NCBI RefSeq assembly: GCF_945956895.1 | Contig: NZ_CAMFJF010000013.1 | Location: forward strand, 44,132-108,131 | Direction: 5' to 3' | Origin: an uncultured Allobosea sp. | GTDB lineage: Bacteria; Pseudomonadota; Alphaproteobacteria; Rhizobiales; Beijerinckiaceae | DNA length: 64,000 nucleotides | Shown here: positions 27,490-37,200 of the stretch, in pieces | How the letters are laid out: each line of letters starts with the position of its first letter | Position numbering within the stretch: position 1 is the stretch's first letter | The notes under the pieces: generated by a model | What the model was told of the DNA's origin: nothing | What the model saw: the letters and a program-made list of their open reading frames with translations, nothing else | Databases searched by the model: none | Made by a program: the position numbers and the translations under genes

Positions 27490-27663
27490 TCAGGCAGTCT
27501 CCGGCATCGTCAGCGCATCCCAGGCCGCCATTGCGCCCTGCACGATCATCTCCAGCATCTGCCTGGAGGCTCCGTCGCGTGCCTGGATCGACATGCCCTG
27601 CTGGACGGTGGCGTAGTAGCTTGCGATCGGATGCGGATCGAGCGCTGCCGGCAACTCCGCCTC
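27490..27663 (-). pseudogene. C-terminal remnant of a TetR-family regulator
   Basis: The minus-strand frame ends with ELPAALDPHPIASYYATVQQ, then GMSIQARDGASRQMLEMIVQ and WDALTMPETA, which is the ligand-domain end of a TetR-type repressor. The DNA-binding domain and most of the protein are missing. Upstream of about 27660 the sequence belongs to an SDR gene on the other strand, so the front halves of two divergent genes seem to have been lost together in one deletion. Confidence 0.75.
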
Positions 27664-28014
27664 GGCGATGGCGGGCGGATCATCTCGACCGGCTCCTGCC
27701 TCGCCGACCGGGTCGTCGAGCCTGGCGTCACACTCTATGCGATGAGCAAGGCGGCGCTGATCGGCTTCACCAAGGGGCTGGCGCGCGATCTCGGCCCCCG
27801 CGGCATCACGGTCAACATCGTCCATCCCGGCTCGACCGATACCGACATGAATCCGGCCAATGGTGAGCGGGCCGATGCGCAGAGGGCGCGCATGGCGATC
27901 CCGCGCTATGGCCAGCCGGAGGGTATCGCTGGGCTCGTGGCCTATCTCGCCAGCGAGGAGGCGCGCTTCATCACCGGCGCCGGCTTCGCCATCGATGGCG
28001 GCGTGAATACCTGA
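27664..28014 (+). pseudogene. C-terminal remnant of a short-chain dehydrogenase/reductase
   Basis: From 27667 the plus-strand frame reads DGGRIISTGSCLADRVVEPG, then TLYAMSKAALIGFTKGLARD, GPRGITVNIVHPGSTDTDMN and FITGAGFAIDGGVNT. This is the second half of an SDR with the catalytic Ser, Tyr and Lys (YAMSK). The cofactor-binding first half (TGxxxGIG) is absent, so no active enzyme can be made. The open frame could still be translated from 27631, but its first twelve residues come from sequence across the junction. Confidence 0.8.
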
Positions 28015-28020
28015 TACGAG

Positions 28021-28116
28021 CCGTCATGCTCGGGCTTGACCCGAGCACCTCGGAAACCAGTGGTTTCCAGTCCTGAGATTCTCGGGTCTACGCTTCGCTA
28101 CGCCCGAGAATGACGG
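28021..28116. repeat. Palindromic intergenic repeat
   Basis: The element starts CCGTCATGCTCGGGCTTGAC and ends CGCCCGAGAATGACGG, with inner pairs TCGGAAACCA/TGGTTTCC. It lies between the SDR remnant and the convergent MBL-fold gene and may act as a shared terminator. Confidence 0.7.
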
Positions 28117-28122
28117 AAGGGG

Positions 28123-28941
28123 TCAGTGCCCCGGCAGGACGATCATGGTGGGGGTGGCCGGCAGCGTCGCCTTGCCCAGCGTGATCGTTGGCTGCTCGCG
28201 GCGCTCGACCGGCCAGAGCCCTTGCGTGCGGGCGAGGAAGCGTTCGAGCGTGCCGCCGCCGAAGAAGTGCATCGGGATCATCACCCGCGCCTGGATCGAC
28301 TTCAGCACGTCCAGCATGCCGGTCTGGTCGAGCGTGTAGCTGCCATCGACCGGGAAGAGCACGATGTCGACCCGGCCGAGCGCGCGCAGATGGCCGGGCT
28401 CCAGCGGGTGATGCAGATGGCCGAGATGGGCGATGCAGAGCTCGCCGATCTCGAAGACGAAGATCGAATTTCCGTCATAGTCCGTGCCGCCCTCATAGGT
28501 GCGGATATTAGTCGGCACGTTGCGGACGCGGACATCGCCGAATGTCAGGTCGTGCTGTGCCGCGCCCTGGCCAGACAGGTCCCAGCCGGGCAGGACATGC
28601 TTGATGGCGGGGTCGGGATTGCGCGAATTATGCGTCGAGTGCGCCTTGTTCATCGTGGCGATGTCGGGCGTCACCGGCGGGCGGACATAATCGTTGTAGT
28701 CGGTGGCGATCTTCACGCCGCCCGGTGTCTCGATCAGGAAGGTGGCGTGGCCGACGAAGGTGAGCCTGGCCTCGTCCTTCGCGAGCTGCGCCCGGTGGAT
28801 CGGCGGGCCCAGGCTCGCCATCTCCGGCCGGCAGCCGGGTTGGTTCGATTGGGCACGGGCAGGCGCCGGAGCGAAGCCCAGGGCAGCGCTCAGGACGATG
28901 CCGGCGAAAGCCAATAGTCCGAAGGTGCGCGACAGATTCAT
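28123..28941 (-). CDS. MBL-fold metal-dependent hydrolase (UlaG/beta-lactamase-like), exported
   Basis: This 272-residue protein starts with a signal peptide (MNLSRTFGLLAFAGIVLSAA, ending APARAQ). The metallo-beta-lactamase fold follows: LTFVGHATFLIETPGGVKIATD, then later ELCIAHLGHLHHPL and MIPMHFFGGGTLERF. In this subfamily the metal ligands are spread over such His residues rather than in one HxHxDH block, and the usual second motif here reads NKAHSTHNS. The substrate is unknown. The ATG at 28941 is chosen because the signal peptide begins there. Confidence 0.85.
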   Translation of the reverse strand: MNLSRTFGLLAFAGIVLSAALGFAPAPARAQSNQPGCRPEMASLGPPIHRAQLAKDEARLTFVGHATFLIETPGGVKIATDYNDYVRPPVTPDIATMNKAHSTHNSRNPDPAIKHVLPGWDLSGQGAAQHDLTFGDVRVRNVPTNIRTYEGGTDYDGNSIFVFEIGELCIAHLGHLHHPLEPGHLRALGRVDIVLFPVDGSYTLDQTGMLDVLKSIQARVMIPMHFFGGGTLERFLARTQGLWPVERREQPTITLGKATLPATPTMIVLPGH

Positions 28942-29023
28942 CGTCCGGCTCCGGTTGCGCGTTGCCCGCAACGATCAGGCAAAGGACGGGCCTTGAAAAG
29001 CGCGCTGGCGGTTTCGTGAACCG

Positions 29024-29572
29024 TTACACAGGCGCGGAGCGTCGGATCTCGACCGTCGCGGTCGCAAGACGGCGGTAGAGCTTCCTGCGACGCAGGATCG
29101 GCACCCAGTCGTAAAGGAACATCTCGGCCGGCCGCCAGATCACCACCCAACCGATGATGACCAGACTTTCCTGAAAGAGGCGTGCGAAGGGGCCTTCATG
29201 GGTCTTCGTCAGCAGCCAGCTCAGGAACAGGCAGGCGGCGAGCCCGACGAAGCCGATGGTGAAGGCGAGGCGGCCGTCGCGGAACAGCTCGCGCAGCGCG
29301 TAAGTTTCCGCCTTCGCCCGGCCGGCGAACCAGCTCGTGATCGCGATTGCGAGGTCCGGCCCCGGTCTGTCGGGGGCATCGGGCTTTTCGAGATGGATGA
29401 CGATCGTGATCGGCTCGTCCTTCGGCAGGTCGCGGGCCCAGTCGACGATGTATTCCTCGGCTTCTGCGGCGATGTCGCCTTCGCGGAAGGGGAAGGGGTC
29501 GAGCGTGTTGAAGAGCTGGGCGCCGTCACGCAGCCTCAGCGCGACGGTCGCGCTGCCATCCTCGTTTTGCAT
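29024..29572 (-). CDS. Hypothetical membrane protein with two transmembrane helices
   Basis: This 182-residue protein has a soluble N-terminal part of about 100 residues ([26 protein letters not shown] is typical of its acidic character) and two membrane helices near residues 104-122 and 132-150, followed by a basic tail ([11 protein letters not shown]). I do not recognise a family beyond a resemblance to uncharacterised alphaproteobacterial proteins. The start at ATG 29572 (MQNEDGS) is likely; an upstream start in the same frame would add 20 basic residues. Confidence 0.65.
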   Translation of the reverse strand: MQNEDGSATVALRLRDGAQLFNTLDPFPFREGDIAAEAEEYIVDWARDLPKDEPITIVIHLEKPDAPDRPGPDLAIAITSWFAGRAKAETYALRELFRDGRLAFTIGFVGLAACLFLSWLLTKTHEGPFARLFQESLVIIGWVVIWRPAEMFLYDWVPILRRRKLYRRLATATVEIRRSAPV

Positions 29573-29734
29573 CTCGAAACGTCCCCTGCGGCCACGGCCT
29601 GGTATTGTCCCGGACAGGTAGAGCCTCCGCAATGCGCCCGATGCGGTTGCGGGCGGCGCGGCTCACCGCTACATAGCGGCCAGATTTCCCGACATCCTTG
29701 TCGCAAGCGTTCGAAAGCGGAGCCCGCTCGCCCC

Positions 29735-31387
<1,653 letters not shown>

Positions 31388-31406
31388 GCGCTCGATACCT
31401 GAATCG

Positions 31407-31447
31407 AAAAGCCCCGTGGTGCCGCAAGGTCCGCGGGGCTTTCTTTT
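31407..31447 (+). terminator. Intrinsic terminator of ettA
   Basis: AAAGCCCCG (31408-31416) pairs with CGGGGCTTT (31434-31442) and is followed by CTTTT. A G+C-rich stem with a T run 20 bases after the ettA stop is a standard Rho-independent terminator. Confidence 0.9.
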
Positions 31448-31559
31448 AATGCAACACTTTGGGCTGGATGACGCTGCCAACATCATCTGGCTTGTCGCGG
31501 CAGAAGCGGCGACCTAAGGCTTCCGCTCTCCGTTGCGCCCTTAAAGACCGCTTGAACCC

Positions 31560-32474
31560 ATGAGCCAGCCGGCCTCGCTCCCCCGCCCCGATCCGTCGCT
31601 CGGGAGCTATGCGACGATGCTGCTGCTTGCTTTGCTATGGGGCCTGTCGATCCCGATCACCAAGCTCGGCCTCAATACCCTGCCGCCGCTGACGCTGACG
31701 GCGTTCCGCTTCATCATCGCCGTGCCTCTGATGTTCGTCTTCGTCGTCGGCAAGCAAAGGCTCCCCTGGCGCGTGCTGCCGCGGCTGGCTGCGCTCGGCA
31801 TTCTCGGCATCGGCATCGGGCAGGTCGCGCAGACCTTCGGCGTCGCCGGCACCTCGGCCTCGGTCGGCACCATCATCTCCGCGACGATCCCGATCTTCGT
31901 CGTGGTTTTCGCCGCGATGCGGCTGAGGCAATCGGTGTCGCGGCTTCAGGCACTTGGGCTCGTTGCCGCCTTCGCCGGTATCGCAGTTGTGGCTTCCGGG
32001 CGGAGCGATGCGGCTTCCGCCGTGACCCAGACCACGCTGGCGGGTTCGATGCTCGTGCTGCTCTCGGCCGTGACCATCGCGTTCTACTACGTCTGGAGCG
32101 TCGAACTATCCGAGCGCTGGGGCACTGCGACGGTGGCGGCCTGGAGCACGCTGTTCGGCTTTCTCGCGCTGCTGCCCTGGGCGGGGTGGGAGATGTGGCA
32201 TGTGCCGTTCACGGTGACCGCCACGGGGCTCGGTGCCGCGGCTTATCTCGGCGTCGTGGTGACCGTGGCGGGTCTGTTCATGTGGCTCGCCATCCTGCGC
32301 ACGGTTCCGGCCCGGATCGCCGCTGCCATCCAATATCTCCAGCCGGTCGTGGGCGTTGCGGCCGCGGCCGTGATGTTCGGCGACGATCTCGGTTTGATGT
32401 TCGCGCTTGGCGTCGGCCTGGTGCTTGGCGGGCTGGCGCTGACCGTTGCCAACCGGCGCGGCGAAGCCTCCTGA
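31560..32474 (+). CDS. EamA-family (DMT superfamily) transporter
   Basis: This 304-residue inner-membrane protein has ten predicted helices arranged as two EamA repeats: the first begins LLLALLWGLSIPITKLGLNTLPPLTLTAFRF and the second VLLSAVTIAFYYVWSVELSE. Conserved end-of-repeat segments QYLQPVVGVAAAAVMFGDD and GLVLGGLALTVANRR are typical. Such proteins export amino acids or other metabolites; the substrate here is unknown. The gene stands alone, and a VOC gene follows after 45 bases. Confidence 0.9.
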   Translation: MSQPASLPRPDPSLGSYATMLLLALLWGLSIPITKLGLNTLPPLTLTAFRFIIAVPLMFVFVVGKQRLPWRVLPRLAALGILGIGIGQVAQTFGVAGTSASVGTIISATIPIFVVVFAAMRLRQSVSRLQALGLVAAFAGIAVVASGRSDAASAVTQTTLAGSMLVLLSAVTIAFYYVWSVELSERWGTATVAAWSTLFGFLALLPWAGWEMWHVPFTVTATGLGAAAYLGVVVTVAGLFMWLAILRTVPARIAAAIQYLQPVVGVAAAAVMFGDDLGLMFALGVGLVLGGLALTVANRRGEAS

Positions 32475-32519
32475 CATCTTCGCGGCGAGTGGACAGCCGC
32501 CGCCTCACGGCTTCAATTG

Positions 32520-33164
32520 ATGGGCATGCTGACGCTCGACCATCTCACCGTCATCGCCCCGACGCTTGCCGAAGGCGTCGCGCATGTTCGCGACTGCCTC
32601 GATCTCGATGTGCCCTTCGGCCAGCGGCACGGCTATATGGGGACCCATAATCACCTGCTGCAACTGGGCGGCGGGGTCTATCTGGAGATCGTCGCGCTCG
32701 ATCCTGACGGGGCGTATCCCGGGCGTGCCCGCTGGTTCGGGCTCGACGACCAGAAACAAGTTCGGCGGGACTGGGATACGGGCCGTCGTCTGCGCGGCTG
32801 GGTCGCGCGGACGGATGAGATCGACAATGTCCTTCAGGGCAGGGAGCCCATCTTCGGCCGCAAGGTCGGGCTGCCGGTGGACGCCCCCGTCTTCGATTTC
32901 GTCATTCCCGATGATGGTTCGTTGCCGTGGGGAGGGGCTGCACCCTCCATCATCGACCGCCGCGGCAAGCCGCGCTCGATGGCGACGATCGCCGACCTGG
33001 GTGCGCGTTTGCGTGGCTTCTCTCTTGAATGCCCGAATGCCGATGTCGTTGCGGCGTTGTTGAGGGAACTGGGGGCAGCGCGGGCCCCCGCCGTCGCCGG
33101 CGGAGCCGAATTGCGCTACCGCGCGCAGATCGAGACGCCTGCCGGTCTCCGGGAATTATCCTGA
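32520..33164 (+). CDS. VOC-superfamily protein, glyoxalase-like domain
   Basis: This 214-residue protein has an N-terminal VOC module (LDHLTVIAPTLAEGVAHVRD, then HNHLLQLGGGVYLEIVALDP), with His and Glu positions of the metal site, and a second weaker module in the C-terminal half. It fits the glyoxalase-like group of uncharacterised VOC proteins. The function cannot be named. ATG 32520 or ATG 32526 may be the start; neither has a good ribosome-binding site. It may be co-transcribed with the EamA gene. Confidence 0.75.
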   Translation: MGMLTLDHLTVIAPTLAEGVAHVRDCLDLDVPFGQRHGYMGTHNHLLQLGGGVYLEIVALDPDGAYPGRARWFGLDDQKQVRRDWDTGRRLRGWVARTDEIDNVLQGREPIFGRKVGLPVDAPVFDFVIPDDGSLPWGGAAPSIIDRRGKPRSMATIADLGARLRGFSLECPNADVVAALLRELGAARAPAVAGGAELRYRAQIETPAGLRELS

Positions 33165-33406
33165 TCGCAGCGTTAAGTGATCGCGGCGCTTTTTCCTTTG
33201 GAATCAGCGTAATTTAGCCGGCGCCCCGAGTGACAAGCAGACCCGGTATGCGGCCCTCGTCTGACGACTTAAGTTATGTTTAGGGCGACGGCTCCTAGGA
33301 CGGGAGCCGCATCCAATGCAATTCTATGCCTTGGATCTGATAAATCAAATCTGGAACTGGTCAATATATTGATCGTGTTCTTGCTATCGTGACGTGAAGG
33401 TAGATT

Positions 33407-35194
33407 ATGACTAGTCAGTATATCCAGGGTATGGTGCAAGACGTGAAGGAAGGCGGCCTCTCGCGGCGCTCCTTCATCCAGAAGATGGCGGCGCTGGGCA
33501 TCACCGCGCCGATCGCGAGCCAGATCCTGGCCTGGAACGATGTCGCGATGGCCAATGCCACGCTCGAATACAAGCCGACCAAGGCCGGCGGCGGTGGCCC
33601 GCTGAAGATGCTGCTCTGGCAGGCCCCCACGCTGCTCAACCCGCATTTCGCCTCGGGCACCAAGGACCAGATCGCCTCGCGCGTGTTCTACGAGCCGCTT
33701 GCCGGCTGGGACAAGGAAGGCAACCTGATCCCGCAGCTCGCGGCCGAAGTCCCGACCAAGGCCAATGGCGGCCTGTCCGAGGACGGCACGACCGTCACCT
33801 GGAAGCTGAAGAAGGACGTGAAGTGGCATGACGGCAAGCCGTTCACGGCCGACGACGTCGTCTTCACCTGGGAATATGCTGCCGATCCGGCGACCGCCGC
33901 CTACACGACCGGCGCCTACAAGGACATCAAGGTCGAGAAGGTCGACGATTTCACCGTCAAGGTGATCTTCGCCAAGCCGACGCCGTTCTGGGCAGACCCC
34001 TTCGTCGGCGTCGCCGGCATGATCATCCCGAAGCATCATTTCGGCGACTACAAGGGCGCCAAGTCGCGTGAGGCTCCGGCTAATCTGAAGCCTGTCGGCA
34101 CCGGTCCCTACAAGTTCGCCGATTTCAAGCCGGGCGACATCCTCTCGGGCACCCGCAACGAGAACTACCACGTCGCCAATCGTCCGCATTTCGACACGTT
34201 CGAGATCAAGGGCGGTGGTGATGCGGTTTCGGCCGCCCGCGCCGTCCTGCAGACCGGCGAATACGATTACGCCTGGGATACGCTGGTCGAGGACGAAGTC
34301 CTCAAGCGCATGGAGACCGGCGGTCGTGGCAAGATCAGCGCGGCTGCTGCCGGCGACATCGAGTTCGTTACGCTGAACACGACCGACCCGTGGACCGAAG
34401 TCGATGGCGAGCGTTCCAGCGCCAAGACCAAGCACCCGACGCTGAGCGACCCGGCGGTGCGCCAGGCGATCAACCTGCTGATCGACCGCGACTCGATCCA
34501 GAAATTCATCTATGGCCGCGCCGGCTCGGCCACGGCGAGCTTCGTCAACGAGCCCAAGCAGTTCAAGTCGACCAAGCTCAAGTACGAGTTCAGCATCGAG
34601 AAGGCCAACAAGATCCTCGACGATGCCGGCTGGAAGAAGGGCTCGGACGGCATCCGCGAGAAGGATGGCAAGAAGCTCAAATATGTCTTCCAGACCTCGA
34701 TCAACGCTCCGCGCCAGAAGGTGCAGGCCATCATCAAGCAGGCTTGCCAGCGCGCCGGCATCGATATCGAGCTGAAGTCGGTCACCGCCTCGGTGTTCTT
34801 CTCGTCGGACGTCGCCAACCCCGACACCTACACCAAGCTCTACACCGACATCGAGATGTACACGACGACGCAGCCGCAGCCCGATCCGGAGCGGTTCCTC
34901 AACCAGTTCACCTCCTGGGAAGTCGCCAGCAAGGAGAACAAGTGGCTGGGCCGCAACGTCTCGCGCTACACGGATCCGGCTGCCGACGAGGCCTACAAGG
35001 CCGCCCAGAAGGAGCTCGACCCGGCCAAGCGCGCCGCGCTGCTGATCAAGGTCAACGAGATCTTCTGCGAGGCCAACGTCATCCTGCCGATCCTGTCGCG
35101 CAAGAAGGTGGTCGCCGTGGCGAACAGCATCTCGCATGACCATTCCGGCTGGGACGTCGATACCTGGAACCTCGCGGCCTGGTATCGCGCCTGA
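33407..35194 (+). CDS. ABC transporter solute-binding protein, family 5, Tat-exported
   Basis: This 595-residue protein binds a peptide-like or related solute in the periplasm. It has a twin-arginine signal (GGLSRRSFIQKMAALGITAP, hydrophobic stretch, cleavage after AMA) and family-5 segments: LLNPHFASGTKDQIASRVFYEPLAGWD, WKLKKDVKWHDGKPFTADDV and RQAINLLIDRDSIQK. Use of the Tat path is unusual but known for some family-5 proteins of Hyphomicrobiales. No permease or ATPase gene adjoins it, and a terminator follows at once, so its transporter partner lies elsewhere. The 242-base upstream region is AT-richer and holds the perfect palindrome TCAATATATTGA at 33361-33372. Confidence 0.92.
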   Translation: MTSQYIQGMVQDVKEGGLSRRSFIQKMAALGITAPIASQILAWNDVAMANATLEYKPTKAGGGGPLKMLLWQAPTLLNPHFASGTKDQIASRVFYEPLAGWDKEGNLIPQLAAEVPTKANGGLSEDGTTVTWKLKKDVKWHDGKPFTADDVVFTWEYAADPATAAYTTGAYKDIKVEKVDDFTVKVIFAKPTPFWADPFVGVAGMIIPKHHFGDYKGAKSREAPANLKPVGTGPYKFADFKPGDILSGTRNENYHVANRPHFDTFEIKGGGDAVSAARAVLQTGEYDYAWDTLVEDEVLKRMETGGRGKISAAAAGDIEFVTLNTTDPWTEVDGERSSAKTKHPTLSDPAVRQAINLLIDRDSIQKFIYGRAGSATASFVNEPKQFKSTKLKYEFSIEKANKILDDAGWKKGSDGIREKDGKKLKYVFQTSINAPRQKVQAIIKQACQRAGIDIELKSVTASVFFSSDVANPDTYTKLYTDIEMYTTTQPQPDPERFLNQFTSWEVASKENKWLGRNVSRYTDPAADEAYKAAQKELDPAKRAALLIKVNEIFCEANVILPILSRKKVVAVANSISHDHSGWDVDTWNLAAWYRA

Positions 35195-35204
35195 GGCATG
35201 AAGA

Positions 35205-35229
35205 CCCCGCCGGGCTTGTCCCGGCGGGG
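35205..35229 (+). terminator. Strong hairpin after the solute-binding protein gene
   Basis: A perfect 10-bp stem (CCCCGCCGGG, loop CTTGT, CCCGGCGGGG) begins 10 bases after the stop codon. The T run after it is weak (AGTTGCCTTTC), but the stem is very stable and separates this gene from the toxin-antitoxin operon. Confidence 0.75.
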
Positions 35230-35252
35230 AGTTGCCTTTCAAACCTGCTCTC

Positions 35253-35281
35253 TCCATATTAGCTAGGCTAGCTAATATGGA
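35253..35281. promoter_or_regulatory. Perfect palindromic operator of the toxin-antitoxin operon
   Basis: TCCATATTAGCTAG (35253-35266) is the exact reverse complement of 35268-35281 around one central G, giving a 29-base palindrome that ends seven bases before the antitoxin ATG and includes part of its ribosome-binding site (GGAGGG). Antitoxins of the Phd/YefM family repress their own operon by binding such palindromes, so this is probably the operator. Confidence 0.8.
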
Positions 35282-35287
35282 GGGCTC

Positions 35288-35563
35288 ATGACCGTCGTGA
35301 ATGTGCACGAGGCCAAGACCAGCCTCTCGCGGCTGATCGAAAAAGCCTTACGCGGCGAGGAAGTCGTCATCGCACGCAACGGCGTACCGGCGGTGAAGCT
35401 GGTGCAGGTTGCGCCTCCGCAGGCTGGCGTCGCCAAGCGCCGACCCGGTCTTTGGGCCGGGAAGATCTGGGAGATCGATCCGGATTGGTGGAAGCCGCAG
35501 AACGATCTTACCGACCTGTTCGAGGTCTATTCCACGACCGATGACGCCGGGCCAAGCCGGTGA
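35288..35563 (+). CDS. Antitoxin, Phd/YefM family
   Basis: This 91-residue protein has the short N-terminal Phd/YefM fold: MTVVNVHEAKTSLSRLIEKA, then GEEVVIARNGVPAVKLVQV. This part binds DNA. The C-terminal part (PGLWAGKIWEIDPDWWKPQN, then LFEVY) is the likely toxin-wrapping tail. It overlaps the toxin gene by four bases (GTGA) so that both are made in a set ratio. A 29-base palindrome lies just upstream. The pairing with a PIN toxin is common. Confidence 0.93.
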   Translation: MTVVNVHEAKTSLSRLIEKALRGEEVVIARNGVPAVKLVQVAPPQAGVAKRRPGLWAGKIWEIDPDWWKPQNDLTDLFEVYSTTDDAGPSR

Positions 35564-35937
35564 ACTGTCTTCTGGACAGTCACGTGCTGCTGTGGTGGCT
35601 CGGGATGGATAGCGACAAGCTGTCCGATTCCGTAAGAGATGCCATTGCCAGAGCCGATCAGGTTTGTATCAGCGTCGCCAGTGTGTGGGAGCTGGAAATC
35701 AAGCGCTCACTTGGCAAGCTTGATCTACCCGTCGCCGAATGGGAAGGCGTCGCGGCCTCGGGGCTGACCTTCATCGAGATTGCCCTGGATGATGCAGTGG
35801 CTGCAGCAGCCTTGCCCCCCATCCATCGCGATCCATTCGATCGCATGCTCGTCGCGCAAGCAAGGAATCGCGGGCTCACGCTCGTGACCCGCGACGCTCG
35901 CCTGCTTGAGTACGGTGTGCCGGGTCTGAAGGCCTAA
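35560..35937 (+). CDS. Type II toxin, PIN-domain ribonuclease (VapC family)
   Basis: This 125-residue RNase would cleave tRNA or other RNA when released from its antitoxin. The acidic residues of the PIN active site are visible: Asp6 (LLDSHVLLWW), Glu near 44 (SVWELEIK), Asp near 91 (HRDPFDRML) and Asp near 110 (TRDARL). The start is GTG, overlapping the antitoxin stop. Its stop overlaps the stop of the convergent dehydrogenase gene by three bases, leaving no room for a terminator between them. Confidence 0.93.
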   Translation: MNCLLDSHVLLWWLGMDSDKLSDSVRDAIARADQVCISVASVWELEIKRSLGKLDLPVAEWEGVAASGLTFIEIALDDAVAAAALPPIHRDPFDRMLVAQARNRGLTLVTRDARLLEYGVPGLKA

Positions 35938-37106
35938 ACGCTCGCCAGCCGCTTCATCGCCCCGGCGCGGCCGCCGACGAGGATGCGCTCGTCGACATCC
36001 TTGATGTCGCGCAGGCCGCACAGCGCCATGGTGACGTCGAGCTCCTTGCGGATGATGTCGAGCGCAGCGGTGACGCCCTGCTCGCCCATGGCGCCCAGCC
36101 CGTAGAGGAAGGCGCGGCCGATGAAGGTGCCCCTGGCGCCGAGCGCGACCGCCTTGAGCACGTCCTGGCCCGAGCGGATGCCGCCGTCGAACAGCACCTC
36201 GATGCGGTTGCCGACCTGCTCGACGATGCCGGGCAGGGCCTCGATCGAGGAGAGCGCGCCGTCGAGCTGGCGGCCGCCATGGTTCGAGACGATCAGGGCG
36301 TCAGCACCGCTCTTGGCGGCCATCTCGGCATCTTCGGCATCGAGGATGCCCTTGAGGATCAGCTTGCCGCCCCACTGGTCCTTGATCCATTTGATGTCGT
36401 CCCAGTTGAGCTGCGGGTCGAACTGGCTGGCGGTCCAGTTGGAGAGCGAGGACATGTCGGCGACGCCGGTGACATGGCCGACGATGTTGCCGAACTGCCG
36501 GCGCGGCGTGTCCAGCATCTTCAGGCACCAGCGCGGCTTGAAGGCGAGGTTGATCAGGTTGGCGATGGTCGGCTTCGGCGGGGCGGAGAGGCCGTTGCGG
36601 ATATCCTTGTGGCGCTGGCCGAGGATCTGCAGGTCGAGCGTCAGCACCAGCGCCGAGCAGCCGGCCGCCTTGGCGCGCTGGATCAGGCGGGCGATGAAGT
36701 CGCGGTCCTTCATCACGTAGAGCTGGAACCAGAAGGGCGCGCTGGTGTGGTTCGCGACATCCTCGATCGAGCAGATGCTCATGGTCGAGAGGGTGAAGGG
36801 CACGCCGGCCTTGGCGGCAGCCTTGGCGGCGAGGATCTCGCCATCGGCGTGCTGCATGCCGGTGAGGCCGGTGGGAGCGAGCGCGACCGGCATCGCGACC
36901 GGCTGGCCGATCATCTCACTGGCGAGCGAGCGATTGGTCATGTCGACCGCGACGCGCTGGCGCAGCTTTACCTTGGCGAAGTCGGTCTCGTTGGCGCGGT
37001 AGGTACCCTCGGTCCAGGCGCCGGAATCGGCGTAGTCGTAGAACATGCGCGGCACGCGGCGCTTGGCCAGGAGGCGCAGGTCTTCGATGGTCAGGGGCTG
37101 GGCCAT
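35934..37106 (-). CDS. lldD: FMN-dependent alpha-hydroxy-acid dehydrogenase (L-lactate dehydrogenase type)
   Basis: This 390-residue flavoenzyme oxidises an alpha-hydroxy acid such as L-lactate to the keto acid and passes electrons to the respiratory chain. Motifs: PRMFYDYADSGAWTE at the start, PTGLTGMQHADGE, FWFQLYV, the catalytic His with Arg in VSNHGGRQLDG, and FDGGIRSGQDVLKAVALGA for the flavin phosphate. The start ATG 37106 is supported by the MAQPLTIEDLRLLAKRR opening. Lactate is the most common substrate of this subgroup, but mandelate or glycolate are possible. It stands alone on the minus strand. Confidence 0.88.
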   Translation of the reverse strand: MAQPLTIEDLRLLAKRRVPRMFYDYADSGAWTEGTYRANETDFAKVKLRQRVAVDMTNRSLASEMIGQPVAMPVALAPTGLTGMQHADGEILAAKAAAKAGVPFTLSTMSICSIEDVANHTSAPFWFQLYVMKDRDFIARLIQRAKAAGCSALVLTLDLQILGQRHKDIRNGLSAPPKPTIANLINLAFKPRWCLKMLDTPRRQFGNIVGHVTGVADMSSLSNWTASQFDPQLNWDDIKWIKDQWGGKLILKGILDAEDAEMAAKSGADALIVSNHGGRQLDGALSSIEALPGIVEQVGNRIEVLFDGGIRSGQDVLKAVALGARGTFIGRAFLYGLGAMGEQGVTAALDIIRKELDVTMALCGLRDIKDVDERILVGGRAGAMKRLASV

Positions 37107-37200
37107 GTCTCGTCTCGCCGTTGGCGTCGGTCTTGTCCTTCGGGCTTGCTCGCATGATGGCGGGCAGGGCGCAACCACCCTGCCGCACGGAAGGCCTGCG

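Noticed and set aside
33289..33309. CGGCTCC/GGAGCCG inverted repeat as a terminator after the VOC gene
   Set aside because: The stem is only seven pairs, there is no T run, and it is 125 bases past the stop codon.
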